From Paulinella micropora (taxonomy: Eukaryota; Cercozoa; Imbricatea; Euglyphida): a stretch of 64,000 bases of DNA. Below are positions 12,624-24,230 of the stretch, one piece after another; the first letter of the stretch is position 1; every line of letters begins with the position of its first letter. The stretch lies in the NCBI GenBank assembly GCA_009731375.1, contig BJOX01000355.1:382139-446138 (forward strand), in the 5' to 3' direction. The notes beneath the pieces were generated by a model. The model was given only the letters and a program-made list of their open reading frames with translations, ran no database searches and had not been told where the DNA came from. The position numbers and the translations under genes are program-made.

Positions 12624-13314
12624 TGTTATAGAGCCTTGTAGCGTGAACGTTAGGTCTGGTAGTACTAAAATCTTTTAGACCACTATTATTAATATAATGA
12701 CCTACTATATAATGGTAGCTACACTACACCAATAGCAGCCACGGTATTACAGCTTCCATAAGAAAAGTCGCGAACAGGACACCGGCGCCGCGTAACTTGA
12801 CTGGCCGGATCGTAAGTAATGGCTCTACCGACACCGTTACTCTGATACTGCCGGTCCTCAACTCAGACTCTTAGTTAAGATCATAGTTCCAACACTGCCA
12901 TCACTGGAACAAAGTAAATTAACATGTAAGTTACTGCAGGTCCTATAAAAGTTACGCCACCTACTACTATTTTGTGAAACATGAGAAAACACAAACTCAA
13001 AACATATACCCTTACCCCGAGTCACACTCTCCGAGAAGTAATGTCGGGGTTGGCTACCCTTCTATCCACAGCGAGTATGCATCAATTAGAATACATACAA
13101 GGCAGCGGGCCTGTGGTATAGTCGGGCCTACCCAACGTGAAGAGGATTATTTCCCTACTCTCCCTACCTCGCGTATGAGTAAAAGTGACATGTAATAGAC
13201 ATATATATAGATTATATGAAAGTACATAGATATAGTAATGACCTCGAAAGAAGCGATAACATAAATATGTGATATTCTTATGATAATACATATGTACGTA
13301 TGAAAGTAATGATT
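12624..13314. other. Spacer downstream of the LTR remnant
   Basis: The first 45 bases match the element A leader. The remainder has no recognisable coding region or repeat. Confidence 0.45.
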
Positions 13315-13852
13315 GAATGCCGGTTGGTTATTTCCTCACAGGAGGCTAGTCAAGACTTACAGTAGGCGAACATAAGTAAAGACGGGGGCGAACAAAGAGA
13401 GAAAATAGCAGACTACAGGAAGAATTGGGGGGGGGATGAAAAAGAAAAAGCAGAATTCAGAGGAAAAGAAAGGGGGATGAACAGAAGAAGGGGGAAAAGA
13501 GGAAAGATAATCAAAGGGAACGCTTCCCACTCATCCCTTCGAGTAGAAAGGATTTTCTTATTAAAAGTGCTTGCGTAAACATATTTGCGTAAGTAATATG
13601 CTTTTGCCCCAATTGAACGACCTCTAGTGACTAAAAATATTTGCCTTTCGTGTAGATGAAAGGGAGAGTAATAAGCGAACATAAGTGAAAATACGAAGGA
13701 AATCATTGAAGAATAATAGAGAACTACATGGAGAAACGGGTGAGAAAAAAGCAAGGCTGATATATGCAACGCAAGGATATTCACATCATGGTGCGATGGA
13801 AATCCCTCCATGGTAGAATATCTCTAACTATTTCCCTGAACATCCAAAAAAC

Positions 13853-14124
13853 GCAAAGCGGATGAAGTCTGGGTTCTTCTTGACTGCCTCGGCGAAGGTT
13901 TTCAACGTGAGGACCACGATTTCCTTGTCGCTCTGGACTGCTCCATCCTTCTTCCCGCCTACTTCCCCACCTGCCCCCACGCTGCCAGCCGCCTCCTCCT
14001 TGCCCTCCGCGCTTGTGCCAGCAGCAGCCTCGGCTGCTGACTGCTGCCCGGCCTGTCCCTCCCCGCTTTTTTCTTCTGGGGTGCAGCCTGCCACCGCTGC
14101 TGCTGCTGGCAAGCTCGACGTAGC
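13853..14124 (-). pseudogene. Protein disulfide isomerase-like exon fragment, copy 1
   Basis: Read on minus, this open exon has an Ala/Glu/Gly-rich acidic linker and then KEIVVLTLKTFAEAVKKNPD. That is the start of a thioredoxin-fold PDI domain (family pattern VLTxxNFxxxVxxN, followed by the CGHC active site). The frame ends just before the active site at a plausible donor (GC|GTTTTT). The acceptor GTCAGCAG precedes it. No CGHC-encoding exon is visible downstream, so it is probably an exon captured in the duplicated block. The PDI assignment rests on one short motif. Confidence 0.4.
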
Positions 14125-14181
14125 CTGCTGACTGGCCACCACCCCTGGCGAGAACACCTGGCAGCAGCAGCCAAGCAGAGT

Positions 14182-14238
<57 letters not shown>

Positions 14239-14478
14239 TATGGCCACGCACAGACAAACCTTTCTCCAAATCATGATACATACAGGCGTTAAAGTTTCCA
14301 TCACAGGAGGGCTCTTTGAATGTTGCATCTTGCTTCCGGATCATGAATTGCATTTGACCAAGCTTTCGTACTTAATTCACCACTTTCATCGTGCATGGCG
14401 TTTGAACAACCATTTGTACATAATTCATTTATTTCAGATTACAAATAATGGATAGCTTATTGTTTTCCGCAAGCACGG

Positions 14479-15022
14479 CGTCGGAGATATACCGTAACCG
14501 AGAATTTCCGTTACTGGATTTGTCCTTTGTGGCAAAATCACGTAAACCTATTCACTGCCGGCCCTCCTTGCCCTTTGCCAATATAATACCATATTTCTTT
14601 ACTAGTACAGGAAGGATGTGCAACTTACAGTTGCACAATCTACAATTCATCCTTTCTAGACCCTCTTGAATTATCTAGAATAGAGTTGGTCTCCGTCGGG
14701 ACCTATGTAGACCAACCAATTGTAGAACGGATAGCATTAGATGGAACGGATAGGGATCGTAGTTCTTGTGCTCAAGCAGCACTGTTTGTACTCAGTATTA
14801 AAAGTTAACCAAACTGCAAAAGTGAACTGAGAACACTTGGAATAAATAACGGAATAGTAATACTGGGACGCCTGTATTGACTAGTTATTGCTTATAGAGT
14901 GTGGTCAATTGCTTCACGGCATTGTCCACCCTCTGCGCAAAACACCTTTTAATCCGGCGAGTACCATTGCCCGTAGTCTAGTAAGTCTTCCGGCTCGGAA
15001 GAACTGCTACTCTGTCGCACGG
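14479..15022. mobile_element. 544-bp insertion flanked by GCACGG direct repeats
   Basis: Copy 2 of the duplication reads straight through GAGCACGGGAGC. Copy 1 has 544 extra bases bounded by GCACGG at 14473-14478 and 15017-15022, as expected for an insertion with a 6-base target duplication. It has no coding frame and no obvious terminal inverted repeats. A microhomology-mediated deletion in copy 2 would look the same. Confidence 0.55.
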
Positions 15023-15112
15023 GAGCAGATTCCACCAGAAACTAGCAAGCAGACAAACTTGGAGAAAGCTCAGATAAGCAGGGAAAGATCTACAGGAGGG
15101 GTAGAAGATAGA

Positions 15113-15419
15113 TAAATGAAATATCGACTAATGTCAGAAAAAAGGAGCTTCTGATTTCGTCAACCAGGAAGTCTGTGGGTAAAATTTTAACCCGATGCCC
15201 AGCTAAGCCGTGATGTTTGCACGGAAGGGACTGATACAGGCAATACCAAATCTCCCTAGTACCAGGTGGGGCCAGGGCTCGTTCCATAAGCGCCCCTTGC
15301 AGAACGAGCTTCCACCTCCATTACAGAGGACCCAGTAAGCAGATGGAGTTTCGAGACTGTTCGACAGTCTAGTATAAACTGACAGAGCACTGTGGGTTTT
15401 ATTCCGGGCTCAACAAGCG
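15113..15419 (-). mobile_element. TATC-flanked retroelement family 2, copy 1
   Basis: A roughly 300-base unit whose minus-strand 3' end reads GTCGATATTTCAT and runs into (TATC)n. Its 5' end also abuts (TATC)n. Near-identical copies lie at 15561-15964 and 61290-61650, each with a different 5' end, which is the signature of 5'-truncated target-primed retrotransposition. There is no clear protein, so it may be a SINE or the 3' end of a LINE. Confidence 0.7.
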
Positions 15420-15467
<48 letters not shown>

Positions 15468-15506
15468 AGATAGATAGATAGGTAGATAGATAGGTAGATA
15501 GATAGG

Positions 15507-15548
<42 letters not shown>

Positions 15549-15560
15549 TATAGATAGATA
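15420..15560. repeat. (GATA)n array between family 2 copies
   Basis: Imperfect (GATA)n with GGTA variants. It joins the two adjacent family 2 insertions. Confidence 0.95.
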
Positions 15561-15964
15561 TATGAAATATCGACTAATGTCAGAAAAAAGGAGCTTCTGA
15601 TTTCGTCAACCAGGAAGTCTGTGGGTAAAGTATTAACCTGATGCCCAGCTAAGCCGTGATGTTTGCACGGAAGGGACTGATACAGGCAATACCAAAGCTC
15701 CCTAGTACCAGGCGGGGCCAGGGCTCGTTCCATAAAGCGCCCCTTGCAGAACGAGCTTCCACCTCCATTACAGAGGACCCAGTAAGCAGATGGAGTTTCG
15801 AGACTGTTTGACAGTCTAGTATAAACCGACAGAGCACTGTGGGTTTTATTCCGGGCTCAACAAGCGAGAAAGGGCACCCTGAGGGAACAGGATTGTGCTT
15901 CCCGTCGCTATTTCGGCATGTGACTTATAGGCGTATGGCTAGGCACACATAAGGCACCCCACCA
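15561..15964 (-). mobile_element. TATC-flanked retroelement family 2, copy 2
   Basis: The longest copy. It extends about 95 bases further 5' (minus strand) than copy 1 before reaching (TATC)n. Same 3' end. Confidence 0.7.
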
Positions 15965-16012
15965 AGATAGATATATAGATAGATATATAGATAGATATAT
16001 AGATATAGATAT

Positions 16013-16048
<36 letters not shown>

Positions 16049-16083
16049 GTAATTAGATAAACAGATAGACAGATAGATAGATA
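15965..16083. repeat. (GATA)n array
   Basis: (GATA)n with GATATA variants. It forms the 3' tail or landing site of the minus-strand element that follows. Confidence 0.95.
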
Positions 16084-16378
16084 AATGAGATATCGCAAAA
16101 GGAATGCAGTCCTTGCAAAGGAACGCAGTTTCACATCAAACAGCAATTTGTGTACTGTGCATGTGTCCGGGATGGGAATCACGGGTAGACTGTGTTCTGG
16201 CAAAAGAAGAGGAGGTAGGTCGTTGAAGAAAAAGGCAATCTAGGAATGGAGAGTGGGGAGGATAAGGAAGAAGAGAAAGAAAAGGAAGCCGTTAGTCCAA
16301 GTGTTTTGAGCACCGTAAGCTTGCGCAAGCTACAATGATGACATTGTATAAGGCCTAAACCCCCGAAGGGACCTAGCA
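16084..16378 (-). mobile_element. 3' end of nuclease-type non-LTR element (family 1), fragment
   Basis: Matches the 3' untranslated ends of the elements at 48301-49090 and 49765-50676. On minus it ends GCGATATCTCAT followed by (TATC)n. It contains the conserved palindrome AGCTTGCGCAAGCT beside ACAATG-ATGA-CATTGT. It stops abruptly at GGGACCTAGC, where the plus-strand element begins. Confidence 0.8.
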
Positions 16379-17109
16379 GCCGTCACGGAATACTACTCCA
16401 AGTTGTTCCACGCAAGGATCCCCACGGCCAACGCCGCCCAAACCATAGCAGCAGGCGCACTAGGAGATGATTTCACGTGCCTTACCCCACCAACAACGCA
16501 ACAACACAACCGCCTGGATATATTCCTAGGGGAACGTACCGCCCGAAGCCCCCCCCCTTCCCCCATTCTCACAGTGGCACACTACACCACACCCATATCC
16601 GCAGCACTTCCGGATTTCAGCGAACAGCAACTCCAACAGGATTGGGAATCACGCCTCCTTACAGCATGGTCCCTAGCACAACTCCAATAAACCCCGACTT
16701 GGACAGAAAACCTCATGCAGTACACATCGCAATGGCTTACAGAACCGGGGCGAACCAAATACCATCGAACCAACAATTTTTTCACCCGATTAAATTGGGA
16801 GACCCACGGCACCCCGGAACAACCCGCGCCCCCCTACCACAATCTGGAACTTGTACACAACGCCAGATCCCTCCTGCATCGTTAACCTTCTTCACGAACT
16901 TGGAGGTGACGACGCCAACACCACCCCACATGCGTGCATCCAACACTGGCAAGCCCACCCCTCGGATCCCAATGGGATCATCCAACTCCTAGACACTGGA
17001 ACCGTGGCACTCCTCCTCCACCTCCTGCCACGTCCCTTCCAATTGCAATACCACCTAGACTGGAGTCCCTCTGCCCCAAATTACGTACTGAAATCGAAAC
17101 TACAAACCC

Positions 17110-17580
17110 CCACAATATCCTAACGGACGCTGTTTACCTCGCAACCACAGCTACTTTCCACATAGACGGCTCCATTTTCCCGATGTTGGGCCACGCAGGG
17201 GGTTTTGGAGCGATTCTTATGTTCCAAGAACACCTTATTGCAATCTTTGGATCCCATGAACACCCAACCACCAGTGCACATCAAGAAGTCGGGGCTGCCG
17301 CGATTGTCCTCCACTACATACACACACGCACGCCGGTGGCAGCCACACCAGACCCACGGATTTACCGACTACAAGGGCCTCGCTGACTGCCAACTGGAAG
17401 GCGAATACCAACAGTTGTTCCCCCAACGCCCATACCCCATCCTGTGGGAAGCTATCGCCCGATACAAACTCACACAAGGCACCTACAAATGCACTGGGTC
17501 CAGTCGCACATTGAAAACAGTTTTGAATGGCGCCACTGCCTCAACGAAGTATGCGACCGACTGGCTAAAGAAGCTGCCCT
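17110..17580 (+). pseudogene. RNase H domain of the non-LTR element
   Basis: The four RNase H acidic positions can be seen: D in FHIDGSIFPM, E in SAHQEVGAAA, D in FTDYKGLADC and D in NEVCDRLAKEAA, the last preceded by HWVQSHIE. Two frame changes are needed to read them together. The domain lies upstream of RT; in most non-LTR elements with RNase H it lies downstream. Confidence 0.7.
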
Positions 17581-17599
17581 CCTCCCTATACTTTTGGAC

Positions 17600-18770
17600 G
17601 ACTGGCAACATACCCACCCCCCCGTGCCACCGGCACTGCCCCCTCCACCTATTCCGCGTTACCGCTTACACCTCTCGAGTGGCAAAACCAAACATTTCAC
17701 CAAGTTACCACCCCAGCTGATCACTTACCCCGACAAGCACCAAGCGATCCTGGAAGCGCGACGCAACTTCACCCTGGACGAACTCCATACTGCCCTCACC
17801 GCCAAGAAAGGCCCGTCTTCCTGCTTAGACCAGGTCCCCCCTACCGCGCTACGCCTGCTCTCCCAGGAGGGACAATTTTATATCCTGAGTTACATCAATC
17901 TCTGTTGGAGAGAAGTAGTCATCACAAGCGAATGGAAGCCCACCCAACTGATCCAACCGTGGAAAGAAACAGGCACGGGAGCAAACCCTAGTGAATGGCG
18001 CCCCATCATGATTTCACAAGCAATCATGAACCTCTGCGCGAAAATGATAGATCTCCGACTTAGAGCACTGATGCTAGAGCGCCATGAGCAAAACAGCCAG
18101 AGCAAACTGCCCGCGCATCTCTGGTGCCGACGAATCCAACCTCACTCTCCGTCTTATCCTTTATGACGTCCGCAACGCGGCACGAGTGATCGACCGAGTA
18201 CACACCGTCATCATCACGGCGGTGGATGTAGAGAAAGCCTTCGATTCCGTAGAACTTCCATTCCTACAGAACGCCATCGCGAACACAGTGGCTCCCCCAG
18301 ACGCATTTCCTGAACTCTATCGCTTCATTCAACATCTTTACCAGGGAGCCCTGATCCACACTGGCAAAAAGGGAACTACCATCCAGGACTCCACAACGGT
18401 CTCCCGAGAACGAGGGACTGCCCGAGGTAGCCCCATCAGCCCCACCCTCTTCGGTATTGTCTACGACTACCGTCAACGACTAACGTCGGCCACATCCCCA
18501 GACGACACCCAGGACTGATACCACTTCTACGGACACACCAAACAGTTCAATTCGTGGCCCGGAGTGAAAGGAAAAGCCTTGACGAAGGAAGACGTCACTA
18601 TCCCCCCCAAGCACACCTTCGCCAACGACGAATGGCACGCGTACGGGGGCCCGGGTCACAAGGAGTTGTACATACCCCGCGCCCAAGCAGGATTTAACAA
18701 GTCTCAACTCCAACTACAGGCCACCGGCTTCGCCACGGCCGCCTCTAAAGTTTCACCCTAGGAATCACTG
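17600..18770 (+). pseudogene. Reverse transcriptase domain of the non-LTR element
   Basis: Fingers: KKGPSSCLDQVPPTALRLLS, and SEWRPIMISQAIMNLCAKMI. Motif A: IITAVDVEKAFDSVELPF. Motif B: ERGTARGSPISPTLFGIVYD. At motif C the expected F/YADD is HTFANDEW, so the first catalytic Asp of the pair is Asn. Frameshifts lie near 18120 and 18515. The domain type is clear; the clade is not. Confidence 0.8.
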
Positions 18771-20154
18771 TCTATCCATCTGGACACATTGAGGACTTTG
18801 ACGTTGGCCATGGGTTACGGGGAGTAGATGGCACCCCCATTCCAAGCCTGACGAAATACGAAAAATTCATTGACCTCAGGACTCAATGATCACAAACTCC
18901 AGTTCATGAAGCCATGAACATCCTTTTACTGGCCACCCAAGTAGCACTACACCTCAATATATCCAACGCACGCAGACGGGAGGCACTTCGAGATCTGGTA
19001 CCAGGCACCCTAGATTTCCCTCTCAGATGGACCTCTATCACAGAATCAGATGCCGACACTTGGGACACATTTCTCCGGGATTGCTTCCGCAGTACACTGA
19101 ACTTGCGGGCGACGGATAATATTATTCCTGTTGCATATCTCTAAGCCCCAAGAGGAAAGTGTGGCGGCTTCGGTCTCCCCCGGTTCAAGGACCGAGCAAA
19201 CCTGCGAATGGCCGCCGTGTACCTATGGGCACTATCTTCACACGACAAATCGACACAAATAGCATTACACTCCCACCTGCGCCTTCTCCGAGACGATCTC
19301 CTCCCACATGCACTAGAACCCGCAAGGAAGCGACCCTAGACCCCCCCTACCGATACAACCCCAAGAACCCCCGGCCACCCACCCTCTTCGCCGCGAACGC
19401 AAACAACACCACACACCTGACCCTCAGAGCCAACAAATCCTACAACATTTACAACTCTCCAACCTCGGAATCCCTACTACCGAGTACCTACACCAGGCAA
19501 GATTGCCCCCCACCCACAGTTGGTGCCCAGACGACGACAGCTACAGGGAAGACCCACCAACCGGAGAAGTTTACTATCGCCAGTTCATCCACGTCAACCA
19601 ACCTCCCCACCCTCCGTGGAAAGACATCAAAGCAGACAACCAACCCCAGACCACCCCTGTCCGAAACCAACCCTTCCTCGATTGGCATTCCCACGAACAT
19701 CTCTTGGCTAAATCCAGATACTCAGGCCACCTAGGAATCGAATGGATGTGCGCCCTTCGGACCTCGGGATTGGAATCCAACTCCAACAAGAACACCCTTC
19801 CCACGACGCCCATCGAACGGATACCACACTCCACTCCCCTTACGTCATCACCGTCCAACACAGGTTTACGGGGAAAATCACGCTCATGGAGAATAGCAGC
19901 CAAGCCATCCTCAAAGCAAAAACAGCCATCCGAGACCGCAATTACTGGTGCCTCCGACATCGCCTCTCAACAAATTAAACCTAAACAAACCCACCCCAGC
20001 GCCACGATTTGCCCTCAAGTGGGGCTCAGCTTCAGAAATAAGGGGAGAGACACAGCGAATCTCCCACCAATATCTAAGTCCACAAACTACCAGAGCAGAT
20101 TGGAAAATACGGATTATCCTACTGACTTAACTATCCGCCGTAGAGACACTCGCC

Positions 20155-21015
20155 ATGCGCAGTGTCCGAACAAAGAACAAAGAAGACGCTAAGTGCCAAT
20201 TCGGTGACAAAACAGGCACTATTGATCATTACATGACCTCCATGAGCAAACTGCACCCTCCGGAATATATACAAACCATTAACCACCGCCACGCAGCCTC
20301 CAGACAAGCTAGTATAAAACGACATCTAGGACTTGGCCCAGACCTGGACCACACCCAACAACCCAACCACATGTTGGTCATTGCCGAAGAAGGTAAACCC
20401 GCTTCCATCCCATCCGAAATCGACATATGCTCTTGCATGGACCCCCTTGGGAAACGCGGAGAAACATGCCGATAAGACCGCATACACCCAGCAGCAGCCC
20501 TGGCCCGCGAGCTGCGAGCTGACGACCTCCCCTGGAAACCAGACGTTTTACTCACACCTCACCTCACGTCCCTCAGCGTGTACCTAGTAGAAGCCACAAC
20601 CCACACAGACGAATGTCTAGTCAGAATGGACCAGTCTATACACGCAAACGCATCAGGGCAGTGTATTCGGCGAACTTGGAACAAAGATGGCGTAAGAGTC
20701 AATCATTATCCCTCTTATAATCCAAGAGATCCCACCTCCTCCCGAGGGGACTATCCGCCTATAGAACGGCCCCTACAACCATGGATGGCTACCAATCCCC
20801 CCGGCTACAACCCCCGAGCCATATACGAGCACAAATATCTCGACTACCAACAACAAATTCAACAACTCCGTCTGGGATCGTCCGGCCTATGCACATCCAA
20901 TCTACTAATGATAGCTATGGGAGCGAGAGGTTACATCCCAGCCTCGGGATATAAGGCAATTCAAGAACACTTCTCTAAAGCGCAAGCCACCGCAGTATAC
21001 CGCAACCTCACATAA
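20155..21015 (+). pseudogene. Zinc-knuckle-like region and C-terminal nuclease-like domain
   Basis: CQFGDKTGTIDHYM followed by HRHAASRQASIKRHL resembles the degenerate CCHC segment before the restriction-like endonuclease of site-specific LINEs. After it, WKPDVLLTPHL, VYLVEATTHTDE and KYLDYQQQIQQL, with GARGYI, align with RPDIVVWS, ILIELT, KTNRYNKLKSQIE and GARGMV of the element at 49765. About 80 extra residues separate the acidic strand from the Lys/Tyr helix. A PD-(D/E)XK fold is my inference from this pattern. Confidence 0.5.
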
Positions 21016-21547
21016 CTATGCCATGATCACATCCTTACGATCTGGAAACTGATGCATCATCCGCATGTCCGAAACCAGTGCCCTCCACTAACCCCCAAAC
21101 TGGAAATTCTAACCAACCAACCCTCTCCCATGTCGCACCCACCCAATCAAGGGCAAACACGGGACAACTCAGCCATGAACCACCTAGAGTACCCCTGTCA
21201 ACACATTGATGCCCAGCCAACTTGCGTGTATAGACTGGTCGCACCAATCAACTCCCCCTCCTACTTCCCAGAAGATAAAGTGAACCAACAGGAACCGCTC
21301 GACAGCAAGAGAACAAGAAATGAAAGGAGTCAACGAAACTGGAGACCCGTAAACACATTCAACGATCCCATAGCTTGACCAACGAAAATCCAATGATCCG
21401 AGCACAAAGTTAACCCCTGGCGCTGAATTAAACATAAAACCACTGAGTAACTAACGAGCCGCCTGCGCACATCCAACGATTTCCGTTGAACCCTGCGCAA
21501 ATACCAACGAATACCCAACGAACCAGATATTGTACCATCCAACCAAC

Positions 21548-21863
21548 CTTAGGAAGATAGTAAGGTGATGGGATTAATACAACCGGTAAATACGTTAGTT
21601 ACTAATCATAGTTCATAGTGTGTGTGGAAAAAATAATAATTACTGGTGTGGGTGGCACTGTGGTGGCGTAAATGCCAATATGTCACGTAAGGACACCTGA
21701 AATTTTGTCTGAGAGAACTGCACCAACTGTTTCGGTTGTTTGGCGGGCTTTTGTCTGTATTGATTGATTTTCCTATTAAAGGACGTTTGGAGCAGTCAAC
21801 CGGGGACGCCTGGGAGACGTCAAACCGGCTTCTAATATCGATAATACTGTTCAACTTCTTCAG
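21548..21863 (+). repeat. Element C 5' LTR
   Basis: 316 bp; differs from the 3' LTR by a few substitutions, a 9-base deletion (GTTTATAAG absent) and a 2-base T insertion. Termini are not TG...CA, but the CCAAC duplication outside both LTRs fixes the boundaries. Confidence 0.88.
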
Positions 21864-22368
21864 GGTTGTGAGCATTGTACGTGAGGAAGCACAGCAAAAT
21901 CACCAACGTGATCCAGAGGAAAGGCTTCTACGGTCTGTGTCACACCCAAGAGTGACACAGAAGAAGGGAAGTCCATCCCAGCTGTGTTTCAGAACCACTG
22001 CGTTAATCCGTGTGGTTGAACAGGAGGTAGAGCTCTACAGAGGTCAAGCTACCGACAGGAGGCAAGAGCGAGCCTTCGGGTCAGAAGGACATCTACAGGA
22101 ACGGGTTTGGGGTTTGGACCACAAAGCCCCACCGTCAGGCCAAGCCCAGAAACTAGTCTAGGGGTGCTTGAGGCTCGCAGGAGTGTTGGTGGGTGCAGGG
22201 TAGCTACCTGCTCGAGAGAACCAACAGAAAAGGCCAACAGAGGATTGCTGCAAGGAGGCAACCTGCATCGTACTCTTAGGGGGGAATTTGCAGAGGGGGT
22301 GTCCGCCAGTCAGACACAAACAACAGACAGAGGACAAACACCTTTCTGGAGTATAGAGGTGACTTTCG

Positions 22369-24030
22369 ATGTCTGAAAAACAGAAAAATGGAAAGGAGGG
22401 GTCGAACATATTACCTTGCTATAGCGGCAGGGAAGACTGGGAAGACTTCCAACGAAGCCTAATGCTAGAGGCAGTAAGGAAAGACCTTAAGGGAGGATTT
22501 GAGGACCTCAAAGGGCATAAATTGGAAGTGCATCGTGCTAACCTCCGTAGGTGCACATGGCAGGCAAGACAGTGCCGGATTATATGATGTGGGAGAAACA
22601 TGCTAGAAAGACAGCAATGACAGCAGCAGCAAGCAGCAGCAATGCAGGTGGACAATTAGACAGTGCATTAGGGCTGCAGGAGAGTGAAAGCATGGAAGAG
22701 GAGGAGGATCTTATGCCAAGCTTAGAGGATGGGTACGAGGAGGCAGAAGAAAGCTCAGAAGCAGAAGACTCTGATGAGATAGAGGAGCAGGACGAGGGCA
22801 AAGACAGTGCCACTAGACGTGAATCTGCCTCAAAGAAGTACGAGGAGGAGCAGAAGGAAAGAATGACCACATCTCGCTCCCGATCGTCGTCCCTTCCAAG
22901 CATAGCTGGCAGTGCAGATGGAAGTGGAAGCAAAGGGGCAAAAGGACTGTCTACATCTTCTCTCTCTACGGCAACTGCAACAACAAAGAAGAAGAGTGCT
23001 AAGGTGCTCAAGCAAAAGCGTAAAGACAGGCAGCTAGTGGCAAGCTATGATGCCAGCTTAGTGGTGGCTGTGAGAGAGAAACGAGTGGAACTATTCACGC
23101 GCTCATCTACAACCACTTGCTAGGTGAGGCAAAGAGGCTGGTAACAGACTTGGTGTAAGATGGAACGCCGGAAATTGGACAACAGCCAGATGCCATGTGG
23201 AAAAGGCTGAAGGACCGGTATGGGAAGGGTAACCCTAGTGACCTGCTTGAAAAGCAAAGAAAGACGGCTAGGTGGGAGTTCAATTCTTCTACCCAGTACG
23301 AAGGTCAGATTGCCGAATTTGAGACGGTAAGGGAACAGCTGTCAAAGAAGGGGCATCACCCCTCAGACCTGAGCTTTGAACAGATCATTCGTGATGCCAT
23401 CATGGGCCCGGAGATGCGGGACAAGGAAGTCCAAAATGACTGGAAGCAGTGGCTGCTGGCTGCTGACTTTGAGAAGGACAAACAGGCATGGAACGTGCAT
23501 CAATGGTGGCAGGAGTTGAAAAAGAAGGCAAAGGACATTGACCTGCAGAAGGAGAGAGAGAGAGAAAGGCCAATAAGAAGGCGAAGGCCAATGCAGCTAA
23601 GATCGAAAAGAAAAAGCCCTTCTCTACCCCATGCATATACTTCAAGAAAGGAAAGTGCAAGAAGGGAGGAGAGTGCCAATACCTTCATTTGAGCGATAAG
23701 CTGAAGGGGGCTTGCTTCCTCTTCAGCAAGGAAGGGGATTGCCGATGTGGAAGCAAATGCAAGTTCTCGCATTCCAAAAAGGGGAAGAAGGATGGAGGGG
23801 GCACGAGGGGCAGTGACGATCAGGGCGGCACTACCAGAAAGGTAAGAAGGATAAGAACAAGAAGGAGAAAACGTGCTTCAACTGCAAGAGCAAGGGACAT
23901 TATGCATCCAACTGCAAGAAGCCTTGTCTGCGGTGTGGCGGAGATCATCCTCTTCCTAAATGTACCCATGGCCCTGATGGAGGGGGAGAGCAGCCAGGAG
24001 CCAAGCCAAGGCTGACATGGTAAAGATGAG
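22369..24030 (+). pseudogene. Element C gag with two CCCH fingers and a CCHC knuckle
   Basis: Starts MSEKQKNGKEGSNILPCYSG and continues through frame changes (near 22550, 23125, 23560 and 23830). It has an acidic/Ser-rich part (22680-22830) and a gag core DAMWKRLKDRYGKGNPSDLL. Then come two canonical CCCH fingers (C-X7-C-X5-C-X3-H and C-X8-C-X5-C-X3-H, about 23627-23778) and a CCHC knuckle CFNCKSKGHYASNC plus CLRCGGDHPLPKC (about 23872-23960). CCHC is normal for retroelement gag; CCCH fingers are unusual and suggest extra RNA binding. One frameshift falls in a (GA)n run. Confidence 0.75.
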
Positions 24031-24230
24031 GAACGCAACCGTGCCTTTAGTTTGCTTCAGCGACGGAAGCCAGCAAGGGCCTTCATGGTCAAGAGGAGGA
24101 GGAGCTCGACAGCGAGTAGGGGTGAGGTAGGGCCTACACCCTCGATGGGTGTGAGTGCGGCTCCTCAGTCTGAAAGCAGCGAGCCCGCCAGCCTTCCGGT
24201 CCACAGAGCGAGGCAAAGGGATTATTCCCG

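Larger units (their letters stand above)
13315..15112. repeat. Segmental duplication, copy 1
   Basis: Near-identical to about 46930-48190 (copy 2), from the GGTTGGTTATTTCC region through the CT/CA microsatellite at 14189-14237 to GGGAGCAGATTCC and the start of a GATA array. Copy 1 carries a 544-base insertion that copy 2 lacks. The two copies are more than 33 kb apart and bracket the whole retrotransposon block. Confidence 0.85.
16379..21547 (+). mobile_element. Decayed non-LTR retrotransposon: RNase H, RT, zinc knuckle, nuclease-like domain
   Basis: One long strand-asymmetric (C/A-rich on +) block. In order it encodes an unassigned N-terminal part (16403-17123), RNase H (about 17110-17580), reverse transcriptase (about 17600-18770), a GGFGLPRFKDRANLRMAAVY-type segment (about 19160-19310), a zinc-knuckle-like region (20155-20340) and a C-terminal nuclease-like domain (about 20510-21014). 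It is broken by frameshifts and has a substituted RT catalytic box, so it is dead. Element C interrupts it or its flank at 21548. Confidence 0.75.

Noticed and set aside
12974-13291. Short frames on + and minus
   Set aside because: About 70 codons, no motif, AT-rich spacer.
18264-18713. Minus-strand frames opposite the RT domain
   Set aside because: Shadows of the plus-strand RT, which carries the conserved motifs.
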